Source: Desulfurellaceae bacterium
Lineage (GTDB): Bacteria > Desulfobacterota > Binatia > Bin18
Direction: 5' to 3'
DNA: 53,498 nucleotides
NCBI GenBank assembly: GCA_021296095.1
Contig: JAGWBB010000025.1
Coordinates: 1 to 53,498, forward strand
In this document: positions 40,769 through 49,277 of the stretch, piece by piece
How positions within the stretch are numbered: the first letter of the stretch is position 1
Layout: each line of letters starts with the position of its first letter
The notes under the pieces: generated by a model
What the model was told of the DNA's origin: nothing
The model's input: only the letters and a program-made list of their open reading frames with translations
Databases searched by the model: none
Position numbers and translations under genes: made by a program

Positions 40769-42052
40769 CTATCTCCGAATAAAACTGGCCTCATTGATCG
40801 GAAGCCCGAGCAGAGCCCGCCGGACCCAGTCAAGCGCCAGCTGGGAGATGAGGGTTTTGATCCAGTCGCGGTTGCCCCACAGTTTGTAGCGGCGCGAGAC
40901 CACACCGGCGTCGTTGGCCAGGGCCAGACAGGCGGTGCCGACCGGCTTGTCCTCGGTCGCGCCGTCCGGGCCGGCAATGCCGGTCATGGCAATCCCGATA
41001 TCGCTGGCCAACCGCTCGCGCACACCGCTGGCCATTTCACCCACCACCGCTTCGCTGACCGCGCCGTGGCGCTCCAGGGTCTGGGGCTCGACGCCCAGGA
41101 GCTGGGCTTTGGCCGCATCCGAGTAGGCGACAAGACTGCCCCGGAAGTAGGTTGAGCTGCCCGGCACGTTGGTCAGCCGATGACCGACCAGCCCGCCTGA
41201 GCAGGCTTCGGCCACGCCGAGCGTCTTCCCGCTGTCTGTGAGCAGCCGGCCGACCACCTCTTCCATGGTGACGTCCCCCTCGCCGTAGACGTAGGCGCCG
41301 ATCTTGTCCCGGATCCGCTCGGACAGGCCGTCCAGCCGCTGCTCAGCCTCGCCCGGCTTGCCACGGACCGTCACCCGCATCGAGATCTGGGGAAAATTGG
41401 CCCGAAAGGCGAGCCGGCCCTCGTCCTCGTCAATCGTTCCGGCGATCATTTCGTCGAGCCCGGATTCGCTGATCCCGAAGGTCTGAAAGGTGCGGGTCAG
41501 AAACAGGTCACCCCCGCCGCGCATCTCCCGCACCCAGGGCAAGACCGTCTCTTCCATCATCGGCTTCATTTCGCGCGGTACGCCGGGCAGCACAATCAGA
41601 TGTTTTGTGCCGTGGGGCGTATCCAGGTCGAGCCGATAGCCGGGCGCCGTACCCAGATGGTTGGGTACGATGACCGCGCCGGCCGGGAACTGGGCCTGTT
41701 TCAGATTGTTCTCGGGCATGACCCGATTGAACGAGGCGAACAAGCGCCGGATATTCTCGGCCACCTCTTCGGAAAACGTCAGCTCCAGGCCAGCGACTTT
41801 AGCCACCAGCTCGGTGGTCAGATCGTCGGCCGTCGGCCCGATGCCGCCCGTTGAGACAATCACATCGGCCTGCTCCATAGCCTGACGCCAGGCCCACACG
41901 ATCCGCTCGGCCACGTCGCCGACGGTAATCACCGTCGCCACCTCCAGGCCGGCCTCGACAAACTTATTGGCAATATAATTGGCGTTCGTATCGACCACTT
42001 TACCGGTCGTGATCTCGTCCCCAGTGCTGAGAATGGCCACCCGTTCAATCAT
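40769..42052 (-). CDS. cinA: CinA, competence/damage-inducible protein A
   Basis: The 427-residue protein has two domains. The N-terminal COG1058 domain (about 1-250; VAILSTGDEITTGKVVDTNA, STGGIGPTADDLT, VLPGVPREMKPMMEE) is related to molybdopterin-binding folds with ADP-ribose pyrophosphatase activity in relatives. The C-terminal CinA domain (about 262-427; SGKTLGVAEACSGGLVGHRL, MTGIAGPDGATEDKPVGTAC) is the NMN deamidase. ATG at 42052 overlaps the pgpA stop by four bases and has AGGAG upstream. Role: pyridine nucleotide recycling, in a recA-linked operon. Confidence 0.95.
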   Translation of the reverse strand: MIERVAILSTGDEITTGKVVDTNANYIANKFVEAGLEVATVITVGDVAERIVWAWRQAMEQADVIVSTGGIGPTADDLTTELVAKVAGLELTFSEEVAENIRRLFASFNRVMPENNLKQAQFPAGAVIVPNHLGTAPGYRLDLDTPHGTKHLIVLPGVPREMKPMMEETVLPWVREMRGGGDLFLTRTFQTFGISESGLDEMIAGTIDEDEGRLAFRANFPQISMRVTVRGKPGEAEQRLDGLSERIRDKIGAYVYGEGDVTMEEVVGRLLTDSGKTLGVAEACSGGLVGHRLTNVPGSSTYFRGSLVAYSDAAKAQLLGVEPQTLERHGAVSEAVVGEMASGVRERLASDIGIAMTGIAGPDGATEDKPVGTACLALANDAGVVSRRYKLWGNRDWIKTLISQLALDWVRRALLGLPINEASFIRR

Positions 42053-42501
42053 AAGACACTCCTGGTGAGAAGGCGGAGCACGAGATTGGCGTACAGCCCC
42101 GCCACAACATCGTCGAATACAACCCCGAGCCCGCCGGCGACCTGGCGATCAAAGTAGCGCGCCGGCGGGGGCTTGAGGATATCAAACAGGCGAAAAAGCG
42201 CAAAGGCGAGAATCAGGCGAGTTGGTGTGAGATCCAACCAGGCGGTCGCGCACAAAAAACCGGCGACCTCATCAATGACGATCTTTCCGCTATCGTGCTC
42301 GCCGAGGTAGCCCTCGGCCGCGCCGGCCAGCCAGCACGCCACGCCAATGAACACGCCGAGGGCGAGGAACTGAACGGCGGGCGGCAGTGTGGCAAAGACG
42401 AAGATCAGCGGCAGGGCGGCCAGGGAGCCGAACGTCCCGGAGGCCACCGGCGCGTAGCCGAGGTAGGCGCCGGTGGCCAGAAAAAGGATCAGCCCGCGCA
42501 C
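42049..42501 (-). CDS. pgpA: phosphatidylglycerophosphatase A
   Basis: This 150-residue membrane phosphatase has GYAPVASGTFGSLAALPL, the metal site HDSGKIVIDEVAGFLCATAW and the closing FDILKPPPARYFDR with FDDVVAGLYANL. It dephosphorylates phosphatidylglycerophosphate to phosphatidylglycerol in the inner membrane. The start codon is GTG at 42501. It overlaps cinA by four bases and begins 15 bases after the CoA-transferase stop, so the whole minus-strand run may be one long transcript. Confidence 0.93.
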   Translation of the reverse strand: MRGLILFLATGAYLGYAPVASGTFGSLAALPLIFVFATLPPAVQFLALGVFIGVACWLAGAAEGYLGEHDSGKIVIDEVAGFLCATAWLDLTPTRLILAFALFRLFDILKPPPARYFDRQVAGGLGVVFDDVVAGLYANLVLRLLTRSVL

Positions 42502-42516
42502 GCTGCGCCCCAGACC

Positions 42517-43749
42517 TCAGAGGCTGTTTTGCAGCGCGTCTCGAAAATCCGGGTGGGCGATGCCGATCAGGGCTTCGGCCCGGGCGTGCAGGTCTTTACC
42601 TTTGAGTCGGGCGGCGCCGTATTCGGTCACAATATAGTCGGTGCAGAAGCGCGGGGTGGTCACCATCGCCCCGCTAGCCAGGCTCGGCACAATCTTGGAG
42701 TGCTTGCCGTCTTCGGTGGTGGAAGGCAGGGCGATGATCGAGAGGCCGTCGTCCGACAGCGCGGCCGCCTCGACATAGTCCAGACTGCCGCCCACCCCGC
42801 TGATTTGGACCGGCCCGATGGTCTCGCCGTTGCTCTGGCCGTGGAGGTCGATCTCGACCGCCGAGTTGATGGATATGAAGCGGGGCAGTTTGGCCAGCAA
42901 CAGGATATTATGCGTTACGCTCGAGGTGACCATTTGCACGCTCGGCGTTCGACCGCAGAAGTCGTACAAGTCCTGTGTGCCGGCCAACTCACCGGTGACC
43001 AGCTTGGGCGTGTGGCGGACCTTATCCATGAACTCGATCAGCCCCTGTGAGAGCATGCCCGAGTACAGGTTGACCCCACGTTTTTCGGCCAGACGGCCCA
43101 ACACCATATCGGGCACCGAGCCGACTCCTAACTGCACCCAGGCGTTGTTCGGCACCAGTTCCAGAACAGTCTCGGCGATCTTTCGGTCCCGCTCGGTCTG
43201 GTGCGGAGGGGTGTAGACGCCGAGCGGCTCGGACGATTCAATAGCCAAGTCAATCTTATCGACCGGCACTCGGCTGTTGCCCGCAGTCACCGGCATATTG
43301 GGATTGACCTCGGCAATGACGAGCTTGGCGCTGTCAATGAAATCCTGGTACAGACTGACCGAAATCCCCAGGCTGACCGCGCCTTCGCCGTCCGGCGGCG
43401 AGACTTGGGCGACAACGACATCGGGCTGAATCAGTCCGTTCTTGCTGACAATTTTGGTGATCTCGCTGAACCGCATCGGCACGAAGCCGACCTTGTTGGC
43501 CTTGAAAAGATGGCGAATCTGGGGCGCGGCCTGCCAGGTTGTATACGTGAAGTTCGTGCCCAGGCCATGACGTAAAAACGGGTAGGAGCCAAAGGCCAGG
43601 CCGGAATAAATCATCAGATTTTTGAAGCGCTCAACCTCTTGTTCAAAGGCCCCATAAAACGTCATCGGTTCGACGCAGCCGTGGGGGAAAATAACGGTAC
43701 TCGCGTCGGGAATGGCCTGGACAGCCTGGCTGGGACTCACAAGTTTCAT
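42517..43749 (-). CDS. acetyl-CoA hydrolase/transferase family protein (4-hydroxybutyrate CoA-transferase-like)
   Basis: The 410-residue class I-like CoA-transferase has ASTVIFPHGCVEPMTFYGAF, DVVVAQVSPPDGEGAVSLGI, LGVGSVPDMVLGRLAEKRGV, NLYSGMLSQGL and the C-terminal EYGAARLKGKDLHARAEALI. Such enzymes move CoA between acetate, propionate, butyrate or 4-hydroxybutyrate. It is placed 15 bases upstream of pgpA and downstream of the alcohol dehydrogenase, suggesting that alcohol or aldehyde oxidation products are activated or released as CoA esters. Confidence 0.9.
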   Translation of the reverse strand: MKLVSPSQAVQAIPDASTVIFPHGCVEPMTFYGAFEQEVERFKNLMIYSGLAFGSYPFLRHGLGTNFTYTTWQAAPQIRHLFKANKVGFVPMRFSEITKIVSKNGLIQPDVVVAQVSPPDGEGAVSLGISVSLYQDFIDSAKLVIAEVNPNMPVTAGNSRVPVDKIDLAIESSEPLGVYTPPHQTERDRKIAETVLELVPNNAWVQLGVGSVPDMVLGRLAEKRGVNLYSGMLSQGLIEFMDKVRHTPKLVTGELAGTQDLYDFCGRTPSVQMVTSSVTHNILLLAKLPRFISINSAVEIDLHGQSNGETIGPVQISGVGGSLDYVEAAALSDDGLSIIALPSTTEDGKHSKIVPSLASGAMVTTPRFCTDYIVTEYGAARLKGKDLHARAEALIGIAHPDFRDALQNSL

Positions 43750-43821
43750 GCTGGCCTCGCTTTGGGTGGGTCATCCATCGTGCCACCCTATGATGACACG
43801 CTGTCCGCGTCTAGGGCTTGC

Positions 43822-44865
43822 CTAGGGAAGAATCGCATACTTGATCCCCCGCCCCTGCTGCAAGAGTTCAAACACCGCCGGCAGCTCGGCCAGGGGATAG
43901 CTGGCGCTGATCAGGGCGCGGCTTGGAATGCGCCCGTCGACCAGCAGGTCATAGGCACGTCGGACCGCCGCAGGGGTGAAATGGAAGGGACTCAGCAGGC
44001 GAACCTGGTCGTAGTGGACCCGATACGTATCGAGGGCGATCGTTGTCCCCGGCGGACAGCCGCCAAAGAGCATCAGCTGGCCGCCCGGCCGGGGCCAAAA
44101 AACCGACTCCTGCCACACCTGGGGCTGGGCCGTACACTCAACCACCAGATCGGCTCCCCGACCCTGGGTGAGGCGCATCACCTCGTCACGGGCGTCTTCG
44201 GCCGAACGGGCGATAATCCCGCTCGCCCCGAGCCGGCGGGCCACCTCGGCCCGGTATGGGTTGCGGGCCACCACATACACCCGCTCGACTCCCAGCAGAC
44301 GCAGGACTGCCAGATGCAGGAGACCGAAAGCCCCGGCGCCGATGATGAGCGCGGTATCGTCCGGTCGCAGCGCCACCGGTTCCAGACCAAACATCACACA
44401 CGACAGGGGCTCCAGCAGACACGCCTCGGCAAAAGACAGCCGGTCGGGCTTGGGGAAGAGATTCACGCGATGAACCCGGGCCGGAATCCGCACATATTCG
44501 GCGTAGCCGCCCAGCACCATCGTGTCCATGAGCGACACGCACAGGTTTTCCTGCGCACGCTGGCAGTAAAAACACTGGCCGCAGGGGCCGGTCGGGGCGA
44601 CCATCACCGCATCGCCCTCGCGGACGGACTGCACACGGCTGCCACACGCGGCCACCGTGCCCGCATACTCGTGTCCGAAGCGCACCGGCGGCGGCCACTT
44701 GGGATGCCCGCGCCGAAAAGCCTTGAGGTCGGTGCCACACGTCAGCGCGGCACCGATCTTGAGCACGATGTCGTCCTCTCCCGGCTCGGGGATAGCGGTG
44801 GGCTGAAAAGCCATCCGGCCCGGACCCAGCAGCATCATGGCCTGCATGTATCCCTCGGCTGGCAT
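43822..44865 (-). CDS. zinc-dependent alcohol dehydrogenase (MDR family)
   Basis: This 347-residue medium-chain dehydrogenase has catalytic-zinc residues in TCGTDLKAFRRGHPKW and the pair in RFGHEYAGTV. The structural zinc is bound by four Cys in CGQCFYCQRAQENLC, and the NAD(P) Rossmann motif reads GAGAFGLLHLAV. The substrate is an alcohol or polyol. ATG at 44865 has GGAGG upstream; the frame runs 15 codons further without homology. It is 38 bases after the duplicated CxxC protein gene on the same strand. Confidence 0.92.
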   Translation of the reverse strand: MPAEGYMQAMMLLGPGRMAFQPTAIPEPGEDDIVLKIGAALTCGTDLKAFRRGHPKWPPPVRFGHEYAGTVAACGSRVQSVREGDAVMVAPTGPCGQCFYCQRAQENLCVSLMDTMVLGGYAEYVRIPARVHRVNLFPKPDRLSFAEACLLEPLSCVMFGLEPVALRPDDTALIIGAGAFGLLHLAVLRLLGVERVYVVARNPYRAEVARRLGASGIIARSAEDARDEVMRLTQGRGADLVVECTAQPQVWQESVFWPRPGGQLMLFGGCPPGTTIALDTYRVHYDQVRLLSPFHFTPAAVRRAYDLLVDGRIPSRALISASYPLAELPAVFELLQQGRGIKYAILP

Positions 44866-44903
44866 ACGGCCTCCTGCTCGGTGGCTTTGTCCCAAACCGG
44901 CTC

Positions 44904-45485
44904 TCACCACAACAGCGGACGCACATGGAAATGATAGTGGTCCGGAATCTGGCGCATGGTGTGATCAAAGGTCCATTTGGGAAACCGGCCGGTGTATTTC
45001 TGCTCGGCGACCAGATTGAGCGCCTGTTCCATGAAGCTGACCTCGTCCGGCGTGAGCTCCACCCGGTGTTCGGCCAGGACCGCAATCGGTACCTCACAGG
45101 CGTCACAGTCGAGAATAGTGAACTTCAGCGGCCGATGAAACTCGGCATACCAGGGGGTGTAGTGGGCCAGCTGGCACAGATCGCACACCCGACCCGACGG
45201 CATGCTCCCGGTCGGGGGCAGCTGATAGTCGGCCGGTCGCTCAAATTTGCCGCTGGCCTGCTTGTCGGCCACCAGACGACGGAGCTTTTCGATATAAGTG
45301 AGATCCTCGGCACTCAGCTCGTACGGCCTCTCCCCGCCGTCCGGGTCGGGCAGCACCCGAACCGTGGGTAGACCCGAGCCACCGTCGAGGAGGACGAAAT
45401 GCAGCGGCTGATGAAACTCAACCAGCAAAGAGTCGGCTGTCTGGGCGGATGAACCGAACGACAGCCACGCTGGGTGGTCGGCCAT
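44904..45485 (-). CDS. internally duplicated CxxC protein of unknown function
   Basis: The 193-residue protein consists of two ~75-residue repeats. Repeat 1 has VEFHQPLHFVLLDGGSGLPT, ELSAEDLTYIEKLRRLVADK and SGKFERP. Repeat 2 has AEFHRPLKFTILDCDACEVP, ELTPDEVSFMEQALNLVAEQ and YTGRFPK. Two CxxC pairs (CDLC and CDAC), about 28 residues apart, look like a zinc-ribbon. It ends IPDHYHFHVRPLLW. No known domain is recognised. It sits between an ACMSD-type amidohydrolase and an alcohol dehydrogenase in one run, so a role with those enzymes (metal delivery, or a small subunit) is a guess. Confidence 0.7.
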   Translation of the reverse strand: MADHPAWLSFGSSAQTADSLLVEFHQPLHFVLLDGGSGLPTVRVLPDPDGGERPYELSAEDLTYIEKLRRLVADKQASGKFERPADYQLPPTGSMPSGRVCDLCQLAHYTPWYAEFHRPLKFTILDCDACEVPIAVLAEHRVELTPDEVSFMEQALNLVAEQKYTGRFPKWTFDHTMRQIPDHYHFHVRPLLW

Positions 45486-45506
45486 AGGTGGTGTCTCCTG
45501 TGTCCC

Positions 45507-46637
45507 TCAGTTAAGATCAATGTGGTACAGGCGGGCGGCGTTCTCGCGCACGATTTTTTGCCGCACATCGTCGCTGATACCCTGGAAGTTGCGGTCCACG
45601 GCCTCGCGCGAGCGGGGCCAGGTCGCCATCAGATGCGGGTAGTCGCTCGACCACATATAGTTATCGGTTCCAAACAGGTCGGCGTTGCGCACGCCAACCT
45701 CGTCGTCAATAAAGGTGGCGTAGACCTGGCGGCGGAAGTACTCGCTGGGCAGCAGGGAGAGCGTGACGCCGCTCCAGGTGCCCAGCTTGAGTGAGCCCAG
45801 CTTATGATGGGACAGGTCGGCCCGGGACAGGAAGTGCGGCAGCCAGCCAATATCGTTTTCGGCAGACACGAACTTGAGAGCGGGGAAGCGTTCCAGGACG
45901 CCGCCAAACACCAGCGTGGCAAAGGTTCGCTGCACCTCGTGGGGGATACTCATGGCACGCAGAAACAGGTTGGCGTCGTAGCGGCTTTCTTTGCCGTGGC
46001 CGGTGCCCAAGTGCAGACTGAGCGGCATGTCCAGCGCCTGGGCTTCGGCCCAGAACGGATCGTAGCTGGCATCCGCATAGGTCTGCCCTTCGGGTGGCGA
46101 GCACATGATCAGCGCACCGCGCAGCCCGAGCTTGGCACACCGCCGTAGCTCCTCGATGCCACGCTCGATGTCGAGCAGCGGGATCATCGCCAGCCCGAGG
46201 AGTTGTGTGGGCGCATACCTGCACAATTCGGCCAGCCAGTCGTTGTACACGCGGAACAATTCCCGCTGAAAGGGCTCGTCGAGCAGGCCGAACAGGCGAA
46301 AGCCCAGGGTCGTATAAATGACTTCCGCCTCAACCCCGTCGAGCGCCATGTCTTTGAGCCGGGGGGCGGCCTCCCAGCCGCCGGCAATACCGTCGTCGTA
46401 GTTGGTGGCCTTTTGAAATTCGTTATACTCGCTCGGGTCCTTGCCCGCAGCAAAGGCCAGCGAGGCCGGGCGCGGTTCCAGGCCCTCGCAGATAAACCAC
46501 TCCCCGCTCAGATTGCCCGGATTAGTCTCAACCCGCGGGGCTCGGTCACGAAAGGATTGCTGCATCCGTTCGACCCACAGATTGCGCGGCTCGATGACGT
46601 GCGAATCGGCCGATACCATCATCTCCTGAGCTGCCAT
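45507..46637 (-). CDS. ACMSD-type amidohydrolase (amidohydrolase 2 family)
   Basis: The 376-residue TIM-barrel metal hydrolase/decarboxylase has VSADSHVIEPRNLW, YNDWLAELCRYAP, LSLHLGTGHGKESRY, FGGVLERFPALKFVSAENDI and the closing metal Asp in MWSSDYPHLMATWPRSRE. It is more distant from the genes at 18176 and 46726 than those are from each other. ATG at 46637 has GGAGGG upstream. It lies 88 bases after the next amidohydrolase gene on the same strand and 21 bases before the CxxC protein gene. The substrate is unknown. Confidence 0.9.
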   Translation of the reverse strand: MAAQEMMVSADSHVIEPRNLWVERMQQSFRDRAPRVETNPGNLSGEWFICEGLEPRPASLAFAAGKDPSEYNEFQKATNYDDGIAGGWEAAPRLKDMALDGVEAEVIYTTLGFRLFGLLDEPFQRELFRVYNDWLAELCRYAPTQLLGLAMIPLLDIERGIEELRRCAKLGLRGALIMCSPPEGQTYADASYDPFWAEAQALDMPLSLHLGTGHGKESRYDANLFLRAMSIPHEVQRTFATLVFGGVLERFPALKFVSAENDIGWLPHFLSRADLSHHKLGSLKLGTWSGVTLSLLPSEYFRRQVYATFIDDEVGVRNADLFGTDNYMWSSDYPHLMATWPRSREAVDRNFQGISDDVRQKIVRENAARLYHIDLN

Positions 46638-46725
46638 AGGTGTCCCTCCTGAAAAAAAACCGGACAACCGGGGAGGCCAACCGACCTCCCCGATTCCCCG
46701 GTTTATGTTGGGCTATGGGGGTGTA

Positions 46726-47841
46726 TCAGACTTCGATGTTATACAGCTTGGCCGCCGTGTCGTGCACGATCTTGCGCCGGTCGGTCTCGTCGAGCTCACT
46801 GAACGTTTTGTTAATGAAGTCTTGCGAGCGCGGCCAGGTGGCGGCGGTATGCGGGTAGTCCGAGGACCACATCGCGTTGTCCGGGCCGTACAGGTCGAGG
46901 GTGCGGATGAACAGCGGCTCGTTGATGAAAGTAGCGTAGACCTGGCGTCTGACGTAGTCGCTGGGCTTCATGCTCAGCTCTGCGGGCGTGCCCATTGAGC
47001 CCAGACGGCCATGGATCAGATCCATCCGCCACATGAAGTACGGCAGCCAGGCCACATCGTTCTCGGCCGAGACGACCTTGAGCTTCGGAAAACGCTCCAG
47101 CACGCCGCCGAGCACGAACACGGCCAGCGAGCGCTCGACCTCGTGGTACAGGGTGGTCGCTTGCAGCGCCAAGTTCTTGCTGAAGAAGTCGATGCCGGTG
47201 CCCTTGCGGCCGGTCAGGATATGCAGGGACAGGGGCATGTTGAGCTCGGACGCCGCAGCCCAGAACGGATCGTAGATGGGATCGCTATAGGGGTGATCGC
47301 CCGGCGGCTCGGCCCAGATCATGGCTCCCCGTATGCCTTTTTTGGCGCAGCGTTCGAGTTCTCTGGTGCCGGCCTGAATGTCTTCGAGCGTAATCAGACC
47401 CAGCGGCAAGAGGCGTTTGGGGTCGTGGCTGCAATATTCGGCGGACCAGTCGTTGTAGGCCGAGAAACAGGCGGCCCGCAGCTCAACATCGTCGAGCATG
47501 TACAGCGGCATACCCATCGAGGTGTAGATCGCCTCGGCGATCACGCCGTCCCGGTCCTGGTCCTTCAGCCGGGCGGCCGGATCCCAGACCGAGGCCGGAG
47601 CCTGATCCATGCCTTTTTTGTTGTGCTCGGGCAGGTCGGCCGACGGCACGCCAGCGCCAAAGAAGGCCGCCACCGGGAAGGGAGAGATGTTTTCGCACAC
47701 AAAATACTCGCCCTCTTTGCCGTGCAGGTCTTTGACGGTGTGGGGCGCCTTATCCCGGAACCTCTTGTCCAGGCGTTCCTTCCACATGCTGGGCGGTTCG
47801 ACAAAATGCGAATCCGCGGAAATAACACTGTAGTCTGCCAT
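46726..47841 (-). CDS. ACMSD-type amidohydrolase, paralogue of 18176
   Basis: The 371-residue enzyme has the same length as the one at 18176-19291, with matching SADSHFVEPPSMWKERLDKR, FGAGVPSADLPEHNKKGMDQ, YTSMGMPLYMLDD, LSLHILTGRKGTGIDFF and MWSSDYPHTAATWPRSQDFI. Such closeness between genes 28 kb apart points to a duplication with little divergence in the active site. ATG at 47841 follows AAAGGAGGG, also shared with the other copy. It is the first gene of the long minus-strand run toward recA. The 196-bp gap to the tRNA should contain the promoter. Confidence 0.92.
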   Translation of the reverse strand: MADYSVISADSHFVEPPSMWKERLDKRFRDKAPHTVKDLHGKEGEYFVCENISPFPVAAFFGAGVPSADLPEHNKKGMDQAPASVWDPAARLKDQDRDGVIAEAIYTSMGMPLYMLDDVELRAACFSAYNDWSAEYCSHDPKRLLPLGLITLEDIQAGTRELERCAKKGIRGAMIWAEPPGDHPYSDPIYDPFWAAASELNMPLSLHILTGRKGTGIDFFSKNLALQATTLYHEVERSLAVFVLGGVLERFPKLKVVSAENDVAWLPYFMWRMDLIHGRLGSMGTPAELSMKPSDYVRRQVYATFINEPLFIRTLDLYGPDNAMWSSDYPHTAATWPRSQDFINKTFSELDETDRRKIVHDTAAKLYNIEV

Positions 47842-48037
47842 ACGAGACCCTCCTTTATAGGTTGTGTTTCCTGTTTGTCTGAACCTGCCCCGTCCCCCGC
47901 AGGTGTGTGTCGGATTCCTCCTCGCCAGGGCCACGATACGCCTTTTTTCCCTCCCAGTGCAAGAGCTGGGGTCGTCCGCATGAGCAGGATTGCCGGACGG
48001 TCGGTGAGTCTGGTAAGCTCCTCCCGTCCCACCCTGA

Positions 48038-48111
48038 GCCCCCGTAGCTCAGCCGGATAGAGCATCGGATTCCTAATCCGAGGGTCGTGCGTTCGAATCG
48101 CGCCGGGGGCA
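48038..48111 (+). tRNA. tRNA-Arg (anticodon CCT)
   Basis: A full cloverleaf is visible. The acceptor stem GCCCCCG (48038-48044) pairs with CGGGGGC (48104-48110) with discriminator A48111; the D stem is GCTC/GAGC. The anticodon stem TCGGA/TCCGA encloses loop TTCCTAA with anticodon CCT (48072-48074); the T arm carries TTCGAAT. It reads AGG. No CCA is encoded. It is a stand-alone tRNA; no integrated element lies at its 3' end. Confidence 0.95.
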
Positions 48112-48187
48112 CTGCTGATTGCACATTGAGCGGAGTATCACGGCCATCATGACAGAGTGGCCAGCCCCCAAAAGATTCGGGCAGACG

Positions 48188-49207
48188 CTAGACTGCCAAG
48201 GCGTCGAGGGTTTTCAGCCGATAGGCCCGGGCGGCCGTGTCATGAAACAAGGCCAGCCGCTCGTCGGTCGAGAAGTCCTGAGTGATGCGTTTGAACGCAT
48301 TCCACAGCACGACGTAGGAACATGACGTTTTATCGACCGGGAAGTTGCTCTCGAACATGCACCGCTCGACCCCGAACTGTTCGATACAGAACAGGTAGTA
48401 GGGACCGAGGGCCTGAGCCAACTGAGCCGAGGTCGGCGGGGTGTCGTGTGTATGCCAGCCAAAGCCGCACATCGGCATGGTCAGACCGCCAAGCTTGACC
48501 ACCACGTTGGGGCAGCTCGCCAGCTCCGCCAGGCCCCGTTTCCAGTCCTGAAAGACGGCGTCGCGCTGTCCTGCGTAGGGACCAATGCCAAGCGGTCCGC
48601 CGACATGGTTGAGAATGATCGTTCCGTCCGGGCAGGCGCGCGCCAGGTCGACCAATTCCATGAGCTGGGTATGGTACAGCCAGGCGTCAAGGCTCAGGCC
48701 CAGCCGGTGCAGACAGGCCAGCCCTGTCCGGAATCCGGCCTCCAGCATCAACCCCTCGGACGCGCCCGTGTGGGCGTTCCGAATGTCGGGGCTGGCGTGC
48801 CAGCTGGCCGCGTGACGAATCCCCCGGAAGCGGTTGGGGCTGGCCGCCAGATGCGCCTCAAGAACCGCCTGCACCCCGTCGCCCAGCGACAGATCGGCAA
48901 AGCCGACAATCCCGCTGCACGCGGCCATCGGTCCATAGTTGCCGCTGGCGCTCTGGGCGGCTATGCCCTGGACAAACTCCGTCTCACCGACGGGTTTCAG
49001 CTCAGGCGGACCGTCTTTGCGGTACATCGACAGACACTCGACAAAGACGGTCTGCACGACCGTGTGGCCGCTATCGGTGTCGTGTAACAGCTCGTCAAGC
49101 AGATAGCGGTTGCCGGGATGATCCCACAGATGATGGTGCGGGTCACAGATGGGTAGCCCGGGGTCGAGGGCAGTCTCGGTCTCTGTCATGTCATGCTCGT
49201 CCGCCAT
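48188..49207 (-). CDS. amidohydrolase, L-fuconolactonase-like (amidohydrolase 2 family)
   Basis: The 339-residue TIM-barrel enzyme has the metal motif ICDPHHHLWDHPGNRYLLDE, TVFVECLSMYRKD, FRGIRHAASWHASPDIRNAH, IILNHVGGPLGIGPYAGQRD and the C-terminal FESNFPVDK with the last metal Asp. It belongs to the lactonase-like branch, separate from the ACMSD-type genes nearby. ATG at 49207 has GGAGGG upstream. The palindromic element at 49216-49270 starts right behind that ribosome-binding site. It is downstream of glcF on the same strand and might be read from the glc transcript. Confidence 0.9.
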   Translation of the reverse strand: MADEHDMTETETALDPGLPICDPHHHLWDHPGNRYLLDELLHDTDSGHTVVQTVFVECLSMYRKDGPPELKPVGETEFVQGIAAQSASGNYGPMAACSGIVGFADLSLGDGVQAVLEAHLAASPNRFRGIRHAASWHASPDIRNAHTGASEGLMLEAGFRTGLACLHRLGLSLDAWLYHTQLMELVDLARACPDGTIILNHVGGPLGIGPYAGQRDAVFQDWKRGLAELASCPNVVVKLGGLTMPMCGFGWHTHDTPPTSAQLAQALGPYYLFCIEQFGVERCMFESNFPVDKTSCSYVVLWNAFKRITQDFSTDERLALFHDTAARAYRLKTLDALAV

Positions 49208-49215
49208 ATTCCCTC

Positions 49216-49270
49216 CAAAGGTAATCGTGATAACAGACAGAGATCGCAAAGGGGATCACGCTTCCCTTTG
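49216..49270 (-). repeat. palindromic element, copy 3 (intergenic, 5' of an amidohydrolase gene)
   Basis: CAAAGGTAATCGTGAT (49216-49231) matches the inverted 49255-49270 at 14 of 16 positions, with a 23-base spacer. It lies in the 70-bp gap between glcF and the amidohydrolase gene, abutting the latter's ribosome-binding site. In an mRNA it would fold into a hairpin directly upstream of translation start. Confidence 0.85.
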
Positions 49271-49277
49271 TCTGCGT

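Noticed and set aside
48038..48187. tRNA-Arg as an integration site for a mobile island
   Set aside because: No integrase and no repeat of the tRNA 3' end were seen in the window.
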